From: Cutibacterium modestum
GTDB taxonomy: Bacteria > Actinomycetota > Actinomycetes > Propionibacteriales > Propionibacteriaceae
DNA: 64,000 nt
Direction of reading: 5' to 3'
Assembly: GCF_008326345.1 (NCBI RefSeq)
Contig: NZ_BJEN01000003.1
Span: 434,001 to 498,000, forward strand
Part shown: in pieces, positions 1 to 9,378 of the stretch
Layout of the letters: each line of letters opens with the position of its first letter
Position numbering within the stretch: the first letter of the stretch is position 1
Position numbers and translations under genes: made by a program
The notes under the pieces: generated by a model
What the model was told of the DNA's origin: nothing
Database searches by the model: none
The model's input: only the letters and a program-made list of their open reading frames with translations

Positions 1-331
1 TTCCCGGACCATCGTGTTCAGCCAGGCTGGCTTTGACGCTTTCGTCGGCGCTCGCAGTGCCAGCGCTCAGGCCCTGACCGCTGAGCCTGAGGTCCCCGAG
101 ACTGATGTCGCCGACCAGCACCCCTACGGTGAGGACTCCTTCCGTGGCGACAACCCACCGGCTGGATTCGACATCAAGGGCAGCGAGGACTCCAAGAAGT
201 TCCACGATCCATCGTCTCCGTGGTATGGACGCACCATCGCTGAGGTGTGGTTCCGTTCCGCTGCGGCTGCTGAGGCCGCGGGCTTCGTCAATGCCGTCAA
301 GTCCGACTCCGAGAAGGAGGACGCCAAGTGA
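1..331 (+). CDS. rplD: 50S ribosomal protein L4, C-terminal part (5' truncated by window edge)
   Basis: The reading frame is open from base 2 and ends at 331, directly before and overlapping rplW by 4 bases, which is the L4 position in the S10 operon. The first residues ([15 protein letters not shown]) fit the end of L4, which binds 23S rRNA and lines the exit tunnel. About 75 further residues follow: an acidic linker and then a small motif with [25 protein letters not shown] and AEAAGF. This resembles a small domain seen at the C-termini of various actinobacterial proteins (I recall it as the 'sunset' domain). L4 normally stops before this, so the protein carries an appended domain. The assignment as L4 rests on position and the short visible L4 tail. 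Confidence 0.85.
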   Translation, partial: SRTIVFSQAGFDAFVGARSASAQALTAEPEVPETDVADQHPYGEDSFRGDNPPAGFDIKGSEDSKKFHDPSSPWYGRTIAEVWFRSAAAAEAAGFVNAVKSDSEKEDAK

Positions 332-636
332 GCGAGTTGAAGATCCGAGATCCCCGGGACATCATTCTCGCCCCGGTCGTCTCCGAGAAGAGCTACAGTC
401 TGCTCGACCAGAACACTTACACGTTCTTGGTCAAGCCGACTGCCAATAAGACCGAGATCAAGATTGCGATCGAGCAGATCTTCGGTGTGAAGGTCACCTC
501 GGTGAACACGATGAATCGCAAGGGAAAGGTCCGCCGCACCCGCACCGGCATCGGCAAGCGTCCTGACACCAAGCGCGCCATCGTGACTGTTGCTGAGGGT
601 GATCGCATCGACATCTTCACCGGCCCGGTCGCCTGA
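328..636 (+). CDS. rplW: 50S ribosomal protein L23
   Basis: A 102-residue L23, the large-subunit protein at the exit of the peptide tunnel that docks trigger factor and SRP. The sequence has the family pattern: [16 protein letters not shown] near the start, [17 protein letters not shown] in the middle and the basic [11 protein letters not shown] segment. Start is GTG at 328, overlapping the rplD stop (GTGA), which indicates translational coupling. Length is normal and rplB follows after 26 bases with a GAAGGAA-type ribosome binding site. Confidence 0.97.
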   Translation: MSELKIRDPRDIILAPVVSEKSYSLLDQNTYTFLVKPTANKTEIKIAIEQIFGVKVTSVNTMNRKGKVRRTRTGIGKRPDTKRAIVTVAEGDRIDIFTGPVA

Positions 637-662
637 GCCGCGAGAGAAGGAACGAAGTACCA

Positions 663-1499
663 ATGGGTATCCGCAAGCACAAGCCCACCACTCCGGGCCG
701 CCGCGGCTCGAGCGTGTCAGACTTCGTCGAGCTCACCCGCTCGACCCCTGAGAAGTCCCTGCTTGTTGCCAAGCCGAAGACCGGTGGACGCAACAACACA
801 GGCCGCATCACTACCCGCCATATCGGTGGCGGACACAAGCAGGCCTACCGCATCATCGATTTCAAGCGTTATGACAAGGACGGCGTGCCGGCCAAGGTCG
901 CTCACATTGAGTACGACCCAAACCGCACTGCTCGCATCGCCCTGCTCCACTACGCCGACGGTGAGAAGCGTTACATCATCGCTCCCGACGGTGTTGGTCA
1001 GGGAAGCGTCGTGGTATCTGGACCTGAAGCTGACATCAAGCCGGGTAATAACCTGCCGTTGCGCAACATTCCGGTCGGTACCACGGTTCACGCTGTGGAG
1101 CTGCGTCCGGGTGGTGGCGCCAAGATGGGCCGCTCTGCCGGCGCGTCGGTGCAGCTGGTCGCCCGCGAGGGCAAATACGCCACCCTGCGCCTTCCCTCTG
1201 GTGAGATGCGCATGGTCGACATTCGTTGCCGCGCCACCATCGGCGAGGTCGGCAATGCCGAGCAGATCAACATCAACTGGGGTAAGGCCGGCCGTAACCG
1301 CTGGAAGGGCATCCGCCCGACCGTTCGTGGTGTGGTCATGAACCCGATCGACCACCCACATGGTGGTGGCGAAGGTCGTACCTCCGGTGGTCGTCACCCG
1401 GTGAGCCCTTGGGGTAAGCCCGAGGGTCGCACCCGTAACAAGAAAAAGGCGAGCAGCCGTCTCATCGTGCGTCGCCGCAAGTCCGGCAAGAAGCGCTGA
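663..1499 (+). CDS. rplB: 50S ribosomal protein L2
   Basis: A 278-residue L2, a primary 23S rRNA binding protein near the peptidyl-transferase centre. It begins [14 protein letters not shown] and carries the conserved C-terminal [14 protein letters not shown] segment, which includes the His needed for peptidyl-transferase activity in the family. The basic tail ends RKSGKKR. Length is standard for bacteria. It sits between rplW and rpsS in canonical S10-operon order. Confidence 0.98.
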   Translation: MGIRKHKPTTPGRRGSSVSDFVELTRSTPEKSLLVAKPKTGGRNNTGRITTRHIGGGHKQAYRIIDFKRYDKDGVPAKVAHIEYDPNRTARIALLHYADGEKRYIIAPDGVGQGSVVVSGPEADIKPGNNLPLRNIPVGTTVHAVELRPGGGAKMGRSAGASVQLVAREGKYATLRLPSGEMRMVDIRCRATIGEVGNAEQININWGKAGRNRWKGIRPTVRGVVMNPIDHPHGGGEGRTSGGRHPVSPWGKPEGRTRNKKKASSRLIVRRRKSGKKR

Positions 1500-1514
1500 T
1501 TGGGAGTCTGAGAC

Positions 1515-1796
1515 ATGCCACGCAGTCTGAAGAAGGGCCCCTTCGTCGACGAGCATCTGGCCAAGAAGGTCACTGCCCAGAACGAAGCGGGCACACACAA
1601 CGTCATCAAGACCTGGTCGCGTCGCTCCATGGTCACCCCCGACATGATCGGGCACACCATCGGCGTGCACGATGGCCGCAAGCACGTCCCGGTTTTCGTG
1701 ACCGAGTCGATGGTCGGGCACAAGCTCGGAGAGTTCGCCCCGACCAGGACCTTCAGGGGTCACGTGAAGGACGACAAGAAGGCGCGCAGGCGCTGA
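1515..1796 (+). CDS. rpsS: 30S ribosomal protein S19
   Basis: A 93-residue S19, which forms a complex with S13 in the head of the small subunit and binds 16S rRNA. It starts [15 protein letters not shown] and contains the family blocks [24 protein letters not shown] and [13 protein letters not shown]. It lies 15 bases after rplB and 17 before rplV. Nothing unusual is seen. Confidence 0.98.
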   Translation: MPRSLKKGPFVDEHLAKKVTAQNEAGTHNVIKTWSRRSMVTPDMIGHTIGVHDGRKHVPVFVTESMVGHKLGEFAPTRTFRGHVKDDKKARRR

Positions 1797-1813
1797 CGAG
1801 AGGGATCTGATTC

Positions 1814-2275
1814 ATGAGCAACACTGAGAGGCCCAGCCGTCGCGCCGCCCTGCTCGGCGATCGACCCGGCTCGTACGCCATCGCGCGTCACATCCGGATG
1901 AGTGCCAGCAAGTGCCGTCGCGTTATCAACCTGGTTCGCGGCATGGACGCCGTTGAGGCTGTGACCATGCTGAAGTTCCAGCCGCAGGCCGCGGCCGAGC
2001 CGATTCGCAAGGTTATTGCCTCAGCTATGGCCAACGCCGAGCAGACCGAGGGCCTGCGCGCCGACGACCTGTACATTTCACAGGCATTTGTCGACGAGGG
2101 CGTCACCATGCGCCGCATTCGTCCCCGCGCGAAGGGATCTGCTAGCCGGATTCTGAAGCGCTCCGCCCACATCACCGTGGTTGTCGAGCCTAAGGAAGCC
2201 CGTCGGGCCGCTAAGAAGGCCAAGTCGGGTCGTCCGGCAGCTGCAGCCAAGTCTGAGACCGAGAAGGGAGCCTGA
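1814..2275 (+). CDS. rplV: 50S ribosomal protein L22
   Basis: A 153-residue L22, whose beta-hairpin lines the exit tunnel next to L4. The core ([20 protein letters not shown], then [26 protein letters not shown]) is typical, including the tunnel hairpin. It has an N-terminal extension of about 20 residues and an Ala/Lys-rich C-terminal tail, both common in Actinobacteria. The stop is followed one base later by the rpsC start. Confidence 0.98.
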   Translation: MSNTERPSRRAALLGDRPGSYAIARHIRMSASKCRRVINLVRGMDAVEAVTMLKFQPQAAAEPIRKVIASAMANAEQTEGLRADDLYISQAFVDEGVTMRRIRPRAKGSASRILKRSAHITVVVEPKEARRAAKKAKSGRPAAAAKSETEKGA

Positions 2276-2276
2276 C

Positions 2277-3086
2277 ATGGGCCAGAAAATCAACCCCCAT
2301 GGTTTCCGTCTCGGTGTGACGACCGATCACAAGACCCGCTGGTACGCCGAGAAGCAGTACGCCGAGCTCGTGGGTGAGGACGTCAAGATCCGAAAGTGGC
2401 TCCAGAAAAACCTGGAGCGCGCTGGTCTTTCGTCCATCGAGATCGAGCGTCGCTCCGAGCGCGTGACTATTTTCCTTTACGCCGCCCGCCCGGGCATCGT
2501 CATCGGGCGCAATGGCGCGGAGGCCGAGCGCGTGCGCGGTGAGCTCGAAAAGCTCACCGGCAAGCAGATACAGCTGAACATTCTCGAGGTCAAGACCCCC
2601 GAGACCGATGCCCAGCTGGTCGCTCAGGGAATCGCCGAGCAGCTTGCTGCTCGTGTCGCATTCCGTCGCGCCATGCGCAAGGCCCAGCAGTCCGCCATGA
2701 ACGCCGGTGCTCTTGGTATTCGTATCAAGTGCTCTGGTCGTCTGGGTGGCGCTGAGATGAGCCGTTCTGAGGGTTACCGCGAAGGCCGTGTGCCGCTGCA
2801 CACCCTGCGCGCTGACATTGACTACGGGTTCTTCGAGGCCCGTACCACCTTCGGACGCATTGGCGTCAAGGTGTGGATTTACAAGGGCGACGTCACTGGC
2901 ACTCGCGCTGAGCGCGCTGCCCAGAAGGCTGCTCGCCAGGCTGCCCAGGGGGGTCGTGGTGGACGCGGTGGCAACCGTCGTGGCCGGGGGGATCGTCCCG
3001 ACCGCCGCGGTGGACGCCGTCGTGCCGAGGCCGCCAAGCAGTCGCCTGAGACCCCGGCCCCGCAGACCGAGAACGCAGGAGCCTGA
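2277..3086 (+). CDS. rpsC: 30S ribosomal protein S3
   Basis: A 269-residue S3, part of the mRNA entry channel. It starts at ATG 2277 ([17 protein letters not shown]), with GAGAAGGGAG upstream; an upstream in-frame start at 2181 lies inside rplV and is not used here. The KH domain with [16 protein letters not shown] is clear. The last about 50 residues are Gly/Arg-rich (repeated GGRGGRGG and [13 protein letters not shown]) followed by an Ala/Pro tail, a longer basic extension than in enterobacteria but usual in this phylum. Confidence 0.98.
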   Translation: MGQKINPHGFRLGVTTDHKTRWYAEKQYAELVGEDVKIRKWLQKNLERAGLSSIEIERRSERVTIFLYAARPGIVIGRNGAEAERVRGELEKLTGKQIQLNILEVKTPETDAQLVAQGIAEQLAARVAFRRAMRKAQQSAMNAGALGIRIKCSGRLGGAEMSRSEGYREGRVPLHTLRADIDYGFFEARTTFGRIGVKVWIYKGDVTGTRAERAAQKAARQAAQGGRGGRGGNRRGRGDRPDRRGGRRRAEAAKQSPETPAPQTENAGA

Positions 3087-3087
3087 C

Positions 3088-3507
3088 ATGTTGATTCCTC
3101 GTCGAGTGAAGTACCGTAAGCAGCACCATCCCAAGCGGAGTGGCGCTGCAAAAGGCGGCACCCAGTTGGCCTTTGGTGATTACGGCATCCAGGCCACCGA
3201 GGGTGGGTACCTGACCAACCGTCAGATCGAGGCCGCCCGTATCGCCATGACCCGCTACATCAAGCGTGGTGGAAAGGTGTGGATTAACGTCTACCCAGAC
3301 CGCCCGATGACCAAGCATCCCGCCGAGTCCCGGATGGGTTCCGGTAAGGGTACGCCTGAGTGGTGGATCGCCAACATCAAGCCCGGACGAGTTCTCTTCG
3401 AGCTGTCGGGTGTGCCGGATGAGGTGGCCCGCGAGGCCATGCGTCTGGCCATCCACAAGCTGCCGATGAAGGCTCGCTTCATCTCCCGTGAAGGCGGTGA
3501 CAACTGA
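3088..3507 (+). CDS. rplP: 50S ribosomal protein L16
   Basis: A 139-residue L16, which helps position A-site tRNA. It starts [17 protein letters not shown] at ATG 3088, one base after the rpsC stop. The conserved segments [28 protein letters not shown] and EGGDN end are present. The final TGA overlaps the ATG of rpmC (TGATG). Length is normal. Confidence 0.98.
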   Translation: MLIPRRVKYRKQHHPKRSGAAKGGTQLAFGDYGIQATEGGYLTNRQIEAARIAMTRYIKRGGKVWINVYPDRPMTKHPAESRMGSGKGTPEWWIANIKPGRVLFELSGVPDEVAREAMRLAIHKLPMKARFISREGGDN

Positions 3508-3740
3508 TGCCGAAGCTTTCTGCTGCTGAGCTGCGCCAGCTTTCCGGTGAAGAGTTGCGCAACAAGGTTCGCGAACTTAAGGAGGAGCTGTTCGGGCTGC
3601 GTTTCCAGTCGGCCACCGGCCAGCTCGAGAACACGGCTCGCCTGCGTGAGGTCCGCAAGGACATCGCCCGGGTGTACACCGTGCTCCAGGAGCGCAACCT
3701 CAACATCGTCGATGATCCCGATTCCACAAAGGAGGCCTGA
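3507..3740 (+). CDS. rpmC: 50S ribosomal protein L29
   Basis: A 77-residue L29, a helical-hairpin protein at the tunnel exit. The family core [53 protein letters not shown] is clear. The start overlaps the rplP stop by one base, and rpsQ begins 2 bases after its stop with GGAGG inside the 3' end. It is expected to be translated in step with its neighbours. Confidence 0.97.
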
Positions 3741-3742
3741 GC

Positions 3743-4015
3743 ATGAGCGAGAACACCGCTGAGCGGACGACCCGCCGCAAGGTCCGTGAGGGACTCGTCG
3801 TGTCCGATAAAATGAACAAGACGATTACCGTCCTCGTCGAGGATCGTGTCAAGCACCCGCTGTATGGCAAGGTCATGAAGAAGTCGGTGCGTCTGAAGGC
3901 GCACGATGAGAATAACGAGGCCGGCATGGGCGATCGCGTGCGGATCATGGAGACCCGCCCGCTGTCTGCCACCAAGCGCTGGCGCCTCGTCGAGATCATC
4001 GAGAAGGCTAAGTGA
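3743..4015 (+). CDS. rpsQ: 30S ribosomal protein S17
   Basis: A 90-residue S17, an early 16S-binding OB-fold protein. Conserved blocks are [30 protein letters not shown] and [24 protein letters not shown]. It is the last gene of the S10 segment. A strong stem-loop follows 33 bases downstream and the next ribosomal gene (rplN) is 1.6 kb away, so the usual S17-L14 junction is broken here. Confidence 0.97.
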   Translation: MSENTAERTTRRKVREGLVVSDKMNKTITVLVEDRVKHPLYGKVMKKSVRLKAHDENNEAGMGDRVRIMETRPLSATKRWRLVEIIEKAK

Positions 4016-4047
4016 TGCATTGGTGAGCTAATCACCACGTTGTACTG

Positions 4048-4080
4048 CAAGGCGACCCATCCGAAAGGAGGGTCGCCTTG
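4048..4080 (+). terminator. Terminator closing the S10 operon
   Basis: A perfect 11-bp inverted repeat (CAAGGCGACCC at 4048-4058, GGGTCGCCTTG at 4070-4080) with an 11-base loop lies directly after rpsQ and is followed by T-rich TTGTGGTTG. It is well placed to stop transcription before the non-ribosomal insert. The T-tract is weak, so termination may be partial. Confidence 0.7.
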
Positions 4081-4268
4081 TTGTGGTTGGGAGATGGAGT
4101 GGGGGAGCGAAATGCCTTGGTTTTCGTTCCGTGCTTAAGATGCGGTGGACACTATATCTTGGTTGTGATTATTTGCAGCTTCGATTTGCCCAGGACGCGG
4201 CTTGATGCCGGTGCTATTCTCACGATTTGGCTGCACATCTCAGGGCCCAAGGAGAAGCAACCTGCGGC

Positions 4269-5000
4269 GTGTCATCATGTGCACCACATATGAAGTGTAA
4301 TGCGTGATGCGCACATTGTTGCGCGTCTTCGCACTCGAAGGATGAACGACAACTCGACGATGACGTGGTTCGAAGGCTTGTGAATGAGGCCGTCGCGCAT
4401 CCAAGCATCGATCTGGTTTCCTTTACTGGAGGGGACGCTTTTCTTCGCCGTGGGTTCATCTTGAAACTCATACGTACAGTTTCGTCGGCTGGCAAACGTA
4501 CGACGCTCGTTTTGAACGGATTCTGAGGCGTGAACCCGGGTGCGGCCTCCGAAGGGCCGAGCGCGCTGAAGCCGGCTGGGCTGTCATTGCTTACCCTCAG
4601 TGTGGATCAGTTTCATCTACCATATATTGATCTCGGGTGAGTCAAGAACATATTGTCTGTGGGACGCGACGTCTGTGATATTCAGATCAATCTGAATATA
4701 TGTGAATCCGATACTAATCCTGCCGAGGATATCCCTGCGGAACTGGAGGGGCTTCTTGATGGTGTTCGAGTCACCCGGTTCCAATTACCCCTAGTGGCGC
4801 TACCTGTGACATTCCGGAGTCAGAGATTCGCTACAGCGCTAAGTCCACTGACCAGCTCCGATGCCCCGGTCGGACTCTCCTCTTCTCCAGCGACGATCGA
4901 GTTTATCCGTGCTGTTCAACCGGTGTTATGAATGAGGATGCCCGCTTGGTGTGTTTGGTGCGGGAGAGTCAGACGGTGTTCCGCTTGGCTTGGTGCTAAA
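4269..5000 (+). pseudogene. Decayed radical SAM enzyme (peptide-maturase type)
   Basis: Starting at GTG 4269 (GGAGAAG about 10 bases upstream) the frame reads a short leader and then the [4Fe-4S] motif C-N-A-stop-C-A-H-C, i.e. CX3CX2C. Next come VSFTGGDAFLRR (GGE-type motif, here GGD), AGKRTTLVLNGF and LTLSVDQFHLPYI, all typical of radical SAM enzymes that act on peptides. Three in-frame TGA codons interrupt it at 4305-4307 (where Arg is expected), 4524-4526 (where Trp after NGF is expected) and 4638-4640. A one-base shift near 4790 moves to another frame, which continues CDIPESEIRYSAK, LRCPGRTLLFSSDD and RVYPCCSTGVMNED, the C-terminal Cys-rich motif of such enzymes, up to a TAA at 4997. It sits between rpsQ and rplN. 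Partner genes are not recognisable; a 31-codon ORF at 4205-4300 could be a precursor remnant, but that is speculative. Confidence 0.8.
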
Positions 5001-5370
5001 TGGAGCTGCGGTGGTGGGTGAGTTTGACCAGGTTGACTTGGATGAGGGTGATGTTGGATTTGACGGTGAGCTTGATTTCAGCGAGTTTGAGACCAGCGAG
5101 GGCCGCACCTGGCGGATCGCTGGCTGCCGGGACCTTCAAGTTTGCCCACCGCTTCCGCATCTCGCCGACTGCGAACCAGCACGACGCGACTGCCGCGGTC
5201 GAGCCAGCGCAACCATCCCCACCGTTGAGACTGAGAAAATCCTGCCAAATATGTGACGCGGGACACACTTGGCCACCTGCGAGGCGCGGATTGTCTTACG
5301 CTAAGCCGACTTCAACTCATCCACCCACCATGGATCAACGCGGGCATTTTTGACGAGTCAACGCGATGAC
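5001..5370 (+). other. Remnant DNA between the radical SAM pseudogene and the rplN promoter
   Basis: No intact gene is supported. The frame that ends the radical SAM remnant continues after its TAA and contains a KSCQICD segment near 5233-5253, which could be the last Cys pair of the same enzyme (low confidence). A 12-base inverted repeat TTGAC-GA-GTCAA lies at 5350-5361. Short ORFs on both strands show no family I recognise. Confidence 0.35.
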
Positions 5371-5399
5371 TGGCAATCCGTCGAATCGAGAGTTAGAAT
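5371..5399 (+). promoter_or_regulatory. Candidate promoter and long leader for the rplN (spc) operon
   Basis: A TAGAAT -10 hexamer at 5394-5399 with a weak TGGCAA -35 at 5371-5376 and a 17-base spacer lies about 225 bases before rplN. The leader in between (about 5406-5622) is GC-rich and can form hairpins such as CCACC/GGTGG. A promoter here is expected because the S10 operon is terminated upstream. The hexamers are only a moderate match. Confidence 0.35.
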
Positions 5400-5622
5400 A
5401 CTCAAGTTGTCTTGCGACTGTGCCCACCTTTAAGCACTGTGCGGAGCCCCCGACACCACGGAGACGGAGGCCACCGTGCGCCGCCCGAAGGTGGCGGGAC
5501 CTCTCGCGGACGACAGCCGCGTACCCCCTGAGGTGCGGGCTGCCTTCTGGCAAAATCCAGGGGGCTCGTGTTCAACAGTCCTACCAGGCCCGGCAGGGAA
5601 CCAGTGGGACAAAGGAGAAGAC

Positions 5623-5991
5623 ATGATCCAGCAGGAGACGCGACTCAAGGTCGCCGACAACACTGGTGCGAAGGAGCTCCTTTGCATCCGTGTTCTCGGT
5701 GGATCGAAACGTCGCTACGCCTACCTCGGTGACACCATCGTGTGCACCGTCAAGGATGCCATCCCCGGCGGAAACGTGAAGAAGGGCGAGGTTGTCAAGG
5801 CCGTCGTCGTTCGGACCGTCAAGTCGCACCGCCGTCCGGACGGCTCCTATATCAAATTCGACGAGAACGCTGCCGTCCTCCTCAAGGGAGACGGGGAGCC
5901 TCGTGGGACCCGTATCTTCGGCCCTATCGCCCGCGAGCTGCGTGACAAGAAGTTCATGCGCATCGTCTCGCTCGCCCCGGAGGTGATCTGA
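5623..5991 (+). CDS. rplN: 50S ribosomal protein L14
   Basis: A 122-residue L14, which contacts 16S rRNA at the subunit interface. It starts at ATG 5623 ([17 protein letters not shown]) behind AAAGGAG; longer in-frame openings upstream are in leader DNA. Conserved motifs are [28 protein letters not shown] and [11 protein letters not shown]. It heads the spc-type block, and its stop is followed directly by the GTG of rplX. Confidence 0.98.
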   Translation: MIQQETRLKVADNTGAKELLCIRVLGGSKRRYAYLGDTIVCTVKDAIPGGNVKKGEVVKAVVVRTVKSHRRPDGSYIKFDENAAVLLKGDGEPRGTRIFGPIARELRDKKFMRIVSLAPEVI

Positions 5992-6360
5992 GTGAAGTCG
6001 CTCAGGATCAAGAAGGGTGACCGCGTCAAGGTCATCGCAGGCAACGACAAGGGCACCATCGGTGAGGTTCTCTCGGTGGACCCGAAGCGTGAGCGCGTCG
6101 TCGTCGAGGGTGTGAACATCCGCAAGCACCATCGCCGCGACATGCCCACCTCGCAGGGCGGCACCACCAGGGGTGGAATCATCGCATCCGAGGCCCCGAT
6201 CCACGTTTCGAACGTTCAGCTCGTGACCAAGATCGACGGTAAGGACGTCGTGACCCGTGTCGGCTACCGTCGCGTGGACGTCACCAAGCGTCGCCCTGAC
6301 GGCTCCGAGTACGCCGCTCAGCGCAGCGTCCGCTACCTCAAGAAGGAGGAAGCCAAGTGA
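5992..6360 (+). CDS. rplX: 50S ribosomal protein L24
   Basis: A 122-residue L24, an assembly initiator that nucleates 23S folding. The KOW motif ([36 protein letters not shown]) is at residues 5-40. GTG start immediately follows the rplN stop and the TGA overlaps the GTG of rplE. Length is slightly above the E. coli protein, as usual in Actinobacteria. Confidence 0.98.
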   Translation: MKSLRIKKGDRVKVIAGNDKGTIGEVLSVDPKRERVVVEGVNIRKHHRRDMPTSQGGTTRGGIIASEAPIHVSNVQLVTKIDGKDVVTRVGYRRVDVTKRRPDGSEYAAQRSVRYLKKEEAK

Positions 6361-6989
6361 GCACCGACGCCATCGTGCACGAGATGCCTCGTCTGAAGAA
6401 GCGGTACCGCGAGCAGATCCGCGCTGCTATGCAGGAGGAGTTCGGCTACCAGAACCCGATGCTCATCCCCGGTCTCGAGAAGATCGTGGTGAACATGGGT
6501 GTTGGCGATGCCGCTCGCGACTCTAAGGTGATGGACGGCGCCGTTCGCGACATCACCGCTATTACCGGCCAGAAGCCGCAGGTCACCAAGGCTCGCAAGT
6601 CCATCGCTCAGTTCAAGCTGCGCGAAGGTCAGCCGATCGGCTGCCACGTTACCCTCCGCGGTGACCGCATGTGGGAGTTCGCTGACCGTTTACTGACCCT
6701 GGCCCTGCCCCGCATCCGCGACTTCCGTGGTCTCAACTCGAACCAGTTCGACGGCAAGGGTAACTACACCTTCGGCCTGTCCGAGCAGGTCATGTTCCTC
6801 GAGATTGACCAGGACAAGATTGATCGCGTCCGTGGCATGGACATCACCTTCGTGACCACCGCGCAGACCAACGAGGCGGGCAAGGCCCTGCTCAAGCACC
6901 TGGGATTCCCGTTCAAGGCGAAGGATGATCCGAAGAAGGCGAAGGTCAAGCGCGGCCCCGCCTACTACGCCAAGAAAAAGAAGAAGTGA
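6357..6989 (+). CDS. rplE: 50S ribosomal protein L5
   Basis: A 210-residue L5, which binds 5S rRNA and P-site tRNA. It starts with GTG at 6357 overlapping the rplX stop by 4 bases. Conserved parts are [64 protein letters not shown] and [22 protein letters not shown] Lys-rich tail ([13 protein letters not shown]) extends it about 25 residues beyond the E. coli length. Confidence 0.98.
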   Translation: MSTDAIVHEMPRLKKRYREQIRAAMQEEFGYQNPMLIPGLEKIVVNMGVGDAARDSKVMDGAVRDITAITGQKPQVTKARKSIAQFKLREGQPIGCHVTLRGDRMWEFADRLLTLALPRIRDFRGLNSNQFDGKGNYTFGLSEQVMFLEIDQDKIDRVRGMDITFVTTAQTNEAGKALLKHLGFPFKAKDDPKKAKVKRGPAYYAKKKKK

Positions 6990-6996
6990 GGATCTG

Positions 6997-7182
6997 ATGG
7001 CCAAGACAGCTCTGAAGGTCAAGGCGGCCCGCAAGCCCAAGTTCGGTGTCCGTGCTTACACCCGTTGCCAGCGCTGCGGTCGTCCGCACTCGGTGTATCG
7101 CAAGTTCGGCCTGTGCCGAATCTGCTTGCGTGAGATGGCCCACGCCGGTCAGCTCCCGGGTGTCACCAAGTCTTCCTGGTGA
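6997..7182 (+). CDS. rpsZ: 30S ribosomal protein S14, zinc-binding (type Z)
   Basis: A 61-residue S14 starting at ATG 6997 with GAGGATC upstream. It has two CXXC pairs (CQRC and CRIC) that bind zinc and the conserved [21 protein letters not shown] and LPGVTKSSW end. This short zinc form is the one normally placed between rplE and rpsH. A longer in-frame opening upstream overlaps rplE and is not the start. Confidence 0.97.
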
Positions 7183-7342
7183 CCAGCGCGTCCGCTAAGG
7201 ATGCTGATCCACGGGCCCAACAAGGCCCCAGCGGGTTGCTAACCCGCCCTAGACATACCTGAACAACACAGAAGGTCCCAAGCTAGACCCTACGGGGGAC
7301 GGCACCTGGGAAACCGTTGTGAGAAAGAGGCCAAAACCAGCC

Positions 7343-7750
7343 ATGACTATGACTGACCCGATCGCAGACATGCTGACTCGTCTGCGCAACGCCAACCAGG
7401 CGTACCACGACCAGACGTCGATGCCTCACTCGAAGATCAAGGCGGGAATCGCCGGCATCCTCAAGTCCGAGGGCTACATCGCCGACTACAAGGTCAACGA
7501 ACCCAAGGAGGGCGAGGTCGGAAAGACTCTGACCCTCACCCTCAAATACGGCGAAAACCGTGAGCGCTCGATCGCTGGCATCCGTCGTATCAGCAAGCCC
7601 GGACTTCGCGTTTACGCCAAATCCACCGCCTTGCCGAAGGTACTCGGCGGCCTGGGCATCGCGATCATCTCCACCTCTCAGGGGCTGCTTACTGACAAGC
7701 AGGCTCACGAGAAATCCGTGGGCGGGGAAGTCCTCGCCTACGTGTGGTGA
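7343..7750 (+). CDS. rpsH: 30S ribosomal protein S8
   Basis: A 135-residue S8, a primary 16S binder and, in other bacteria, the repressor of the spc operon. The likely start is ATG 7343 ([22 protein letters not shown]); a GTG at 7319 would add 8 residues not expected in the family. The C-terminal block ([32 protein letters not shown] and GGEVLAYVW) is typical. The 160-base gap from rpsZ contains a hairpin around AGCGGGTTGCTAACCCGC (7221-7240). Confidence 0.97.
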   Translation: MTMTDPIADMLTRLRNANQAYHDQTSMPHSKIKAGIAGILKSEGYIADYKVNEPKEGEVGKTLTLTLKYGENRERSIAGIRRISKPGLRVYAKSTALPKVLGGLGIAIISTSQGLLTDKQAHEKSVGGEVLAYVW

Positions 7751-7778
7751 CCATCGACGAGACAGATAGGAGTAATCA

Positions 7779-8321
7779 ATGTCGCGCATTGGCAGGCTTC
7801 CCATCGCCGTCCCGTCCGGTGTTGAGGTGAAGCTTGATGGGCAGTACGTGGAGGTGAAGGGTCCCAAGGGAACCCTGAACTTCACCGTTCGCGAACCCAT
7901 CACTGTGAGCAAGAATGATGAGGGTGCAATCCTCGTCGAGCGTCCCGACGACGAGCGTGAGAATCGCTCACTGCACGGGTTGACTCGAACCCTCATTAAC
8001 AACATGGTCATCGGTGTGACCGAGGGCTACGAGAAAAAGCTGGAGATCCAGGGCGTGGGTTACCGCGTACTGTCCAAGGGTCCCAAACAGCTCGAGTTCA
8101 ACCTCGGCTTCTCGCACCCGGTGATCGTCGACGCCCCGGAGGGAATTACTTTCGCTGTCGAGAACCCCACGAAGTTCTCGGTTCAGGGTATCGACAAGCA
8201 GGTCGTGGGCGAGACTGCGGCCAACATCCGCAAGATCCGTAAGCCGGAGCCCTACAAGGGCAAGGGTGTGCGTTACGAGGGCGAGAACGTCCGTCGCAAG
8301 GTTGGAAAGGCAGGTAAGTGA
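7779..8321 (+). CDS. rplF: 50S ribosomal protein L6
   Basis: A 180-residue L6, located near the factor-binding site. It starts [17 protein letters not shown] with AGGAG upstream and shows the repeated L6 fold, with [14 protein letters not shown] in the first half and the C-terminal signature [23 protein letters not shown]. Length and order are standard; rplR begins one base after the stop. Confidence 0.98.
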
Positions 8322-8322
8322 C

Positions 8323-8706
8323 ATGGCAAGCACCCTGATTGTTCGCAAGAGCCTGTCCGACCGCGCCAAGGCACGTGCTCGCCGCCAGGCCCGTGGTCGC
8401 AAGAAGATCTTCGGTACCGTCGAGCGTCCCCGCATGGTTGTGACCCGTTCGTCGAAGCATATTTTCGTTCAGGTCATCGACGATGTTGCCGGCAACACCC
8501 TGGTTTCGGCCTCCACTATGGAGCCCGAGCTGCGCGAAATGTCCGGAGACAAGACTGCGAAGGCGGCCCGCGTTGGCACCATCATCGGTGAGCGCGCCAA
8601 GGCCGCTGGCATTGAAAAGGTCGTCTTCGACAAGGCCGGGAACCAGTATCACGGGCGGATCGCCGCGCTGGCCGATGCGGCCCGCGAGACCGGTCTCGAC
8701 TTCTGA
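8323..8706 (+). CDS. rplR: 50S ribosomal protein L18
   Basis: A 127-residue L18, a 5S rRNA binding protein. The start at ATG 8323 ([29 protein letters not shown]) is one base after the rplF stop; an upstream in-frame start lies within rplF. Conserved motifs are [20 protein letters not shown] and the end [29 protein letters not shown]. Confidence 0.97.
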   Translation: MASTLIVRKSLSDRAKARARRQARGRKKIFGTVERPRMVVTRSSKHIFVQVIDDVAGNTLVSASTMEPELREMSGDKTAKAARVGTIIGERAKAAGIEKVVFDKAGNQYHGRIAALADAARETGLDF

Positions 8707-8730
8707 CCCACGAAAGGTAAGTGAGCAACG

Positions 8731-9378
8731 ATGAGTGGAACCCAGCGCCGCGGTGGCGGTGCAGGTGGTGAGCGTCGTGGCCGTGACAACCGTCGTGGCC
8801 AGAACGATCGCAACCGCAATCAGAACGAATATCTCGAGCGCGTCGTGGCTATTAACCGCGTCGCCAAGGTGGTCCAGGGCGGCCGTCGCTTCAGCTTCAC
8901 GGCGCTAGTCGTCGTAGGTGACGGCGAGGGCAGCGTGGGCGTCGGCTACGGCAAGGCTAAAGAGGTGCCCGCAGCTATCGCCAAGGCCGTTGAGGAGGCC
9001 AAGAAGCACTTCTTCAAGGTGCCGTTGATTGGTCGCACCATCACCCATCCGGTGATCGGTGAGAAGGCTGCCGGTATGGTGATGCTGCGTCCGGCTTCCC
9101 CCGGTACTGGTGTTATTGCCGGTGGCTCGGCCCGCGCTGTTCTCGAGTGTGCCGGTGTGCAGGATGTGCTCGCGAAGTCCCTCGGGTCTTCGAACGCGAT
9201 CAACGTGGTTCACGCCACCGTCGACGCGTTGCAGCAGCTTGAGGAGCCCGAAGAGGTCGCCCGCCGTCGTGGTAAGTCCGTGGAGGATGTCGCCCCGGCG
9301 GCCATGTTGCGTGCACGCAAGGAGGCCGACGAGGCCGCTGCTGCTGCCCGCATGGAGGAGAAGGCAGGGGTCAACTGA
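8731..9378 (+). CDS. rpsE: 30S ribosomal protein S5
   Basis: A 215-residue S5, which acts in decoding fidelity and the mRNA channel. A Gly/Arg-rich N-terminal stretch of about 30 residues precedes the core ([43 protein letters not shown] and [20 protein letters not shown]). A charged C-terminal tail follows. The last base of the stop overlaps the rpmD start. Confidence 0.98.
   Translation: MSGTQRRGGGAGGERRGRDNRRGQNDRNRNQNEYLERVVAINRVAKVVQGGRRFSFTALVVVGDGEGSVGVGYGKAKEVPAAIAKAVEEAKKHFFKVPLIGRTITHPVIGEKAAGMVMLRPASPGTGVIAGGSARAVLECAGVQDVLAKSLGSSNAINVVHATVDALQQLEEPEEVARRRGKSVEDVAPAAMLRARKEADEAAAAARMEEKAGVN

Noticed and set aside
717-1763. Long minus-strand open frame across rplB and rpsS
   Set aside because: It is the shadow of high-GC coding sequence on the other strand; no family pattern or ribosome binding site.
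4305-4640. TGA recoding (selenocysteine or Trp) in the radical SAM gene
   Set aside because: An additional frameshift near 4790 and a TAA at 4997 also break the gene, and the TGA positions fit simple transitions from CGA and TGG. No SECIS-like hairpin is apparent.
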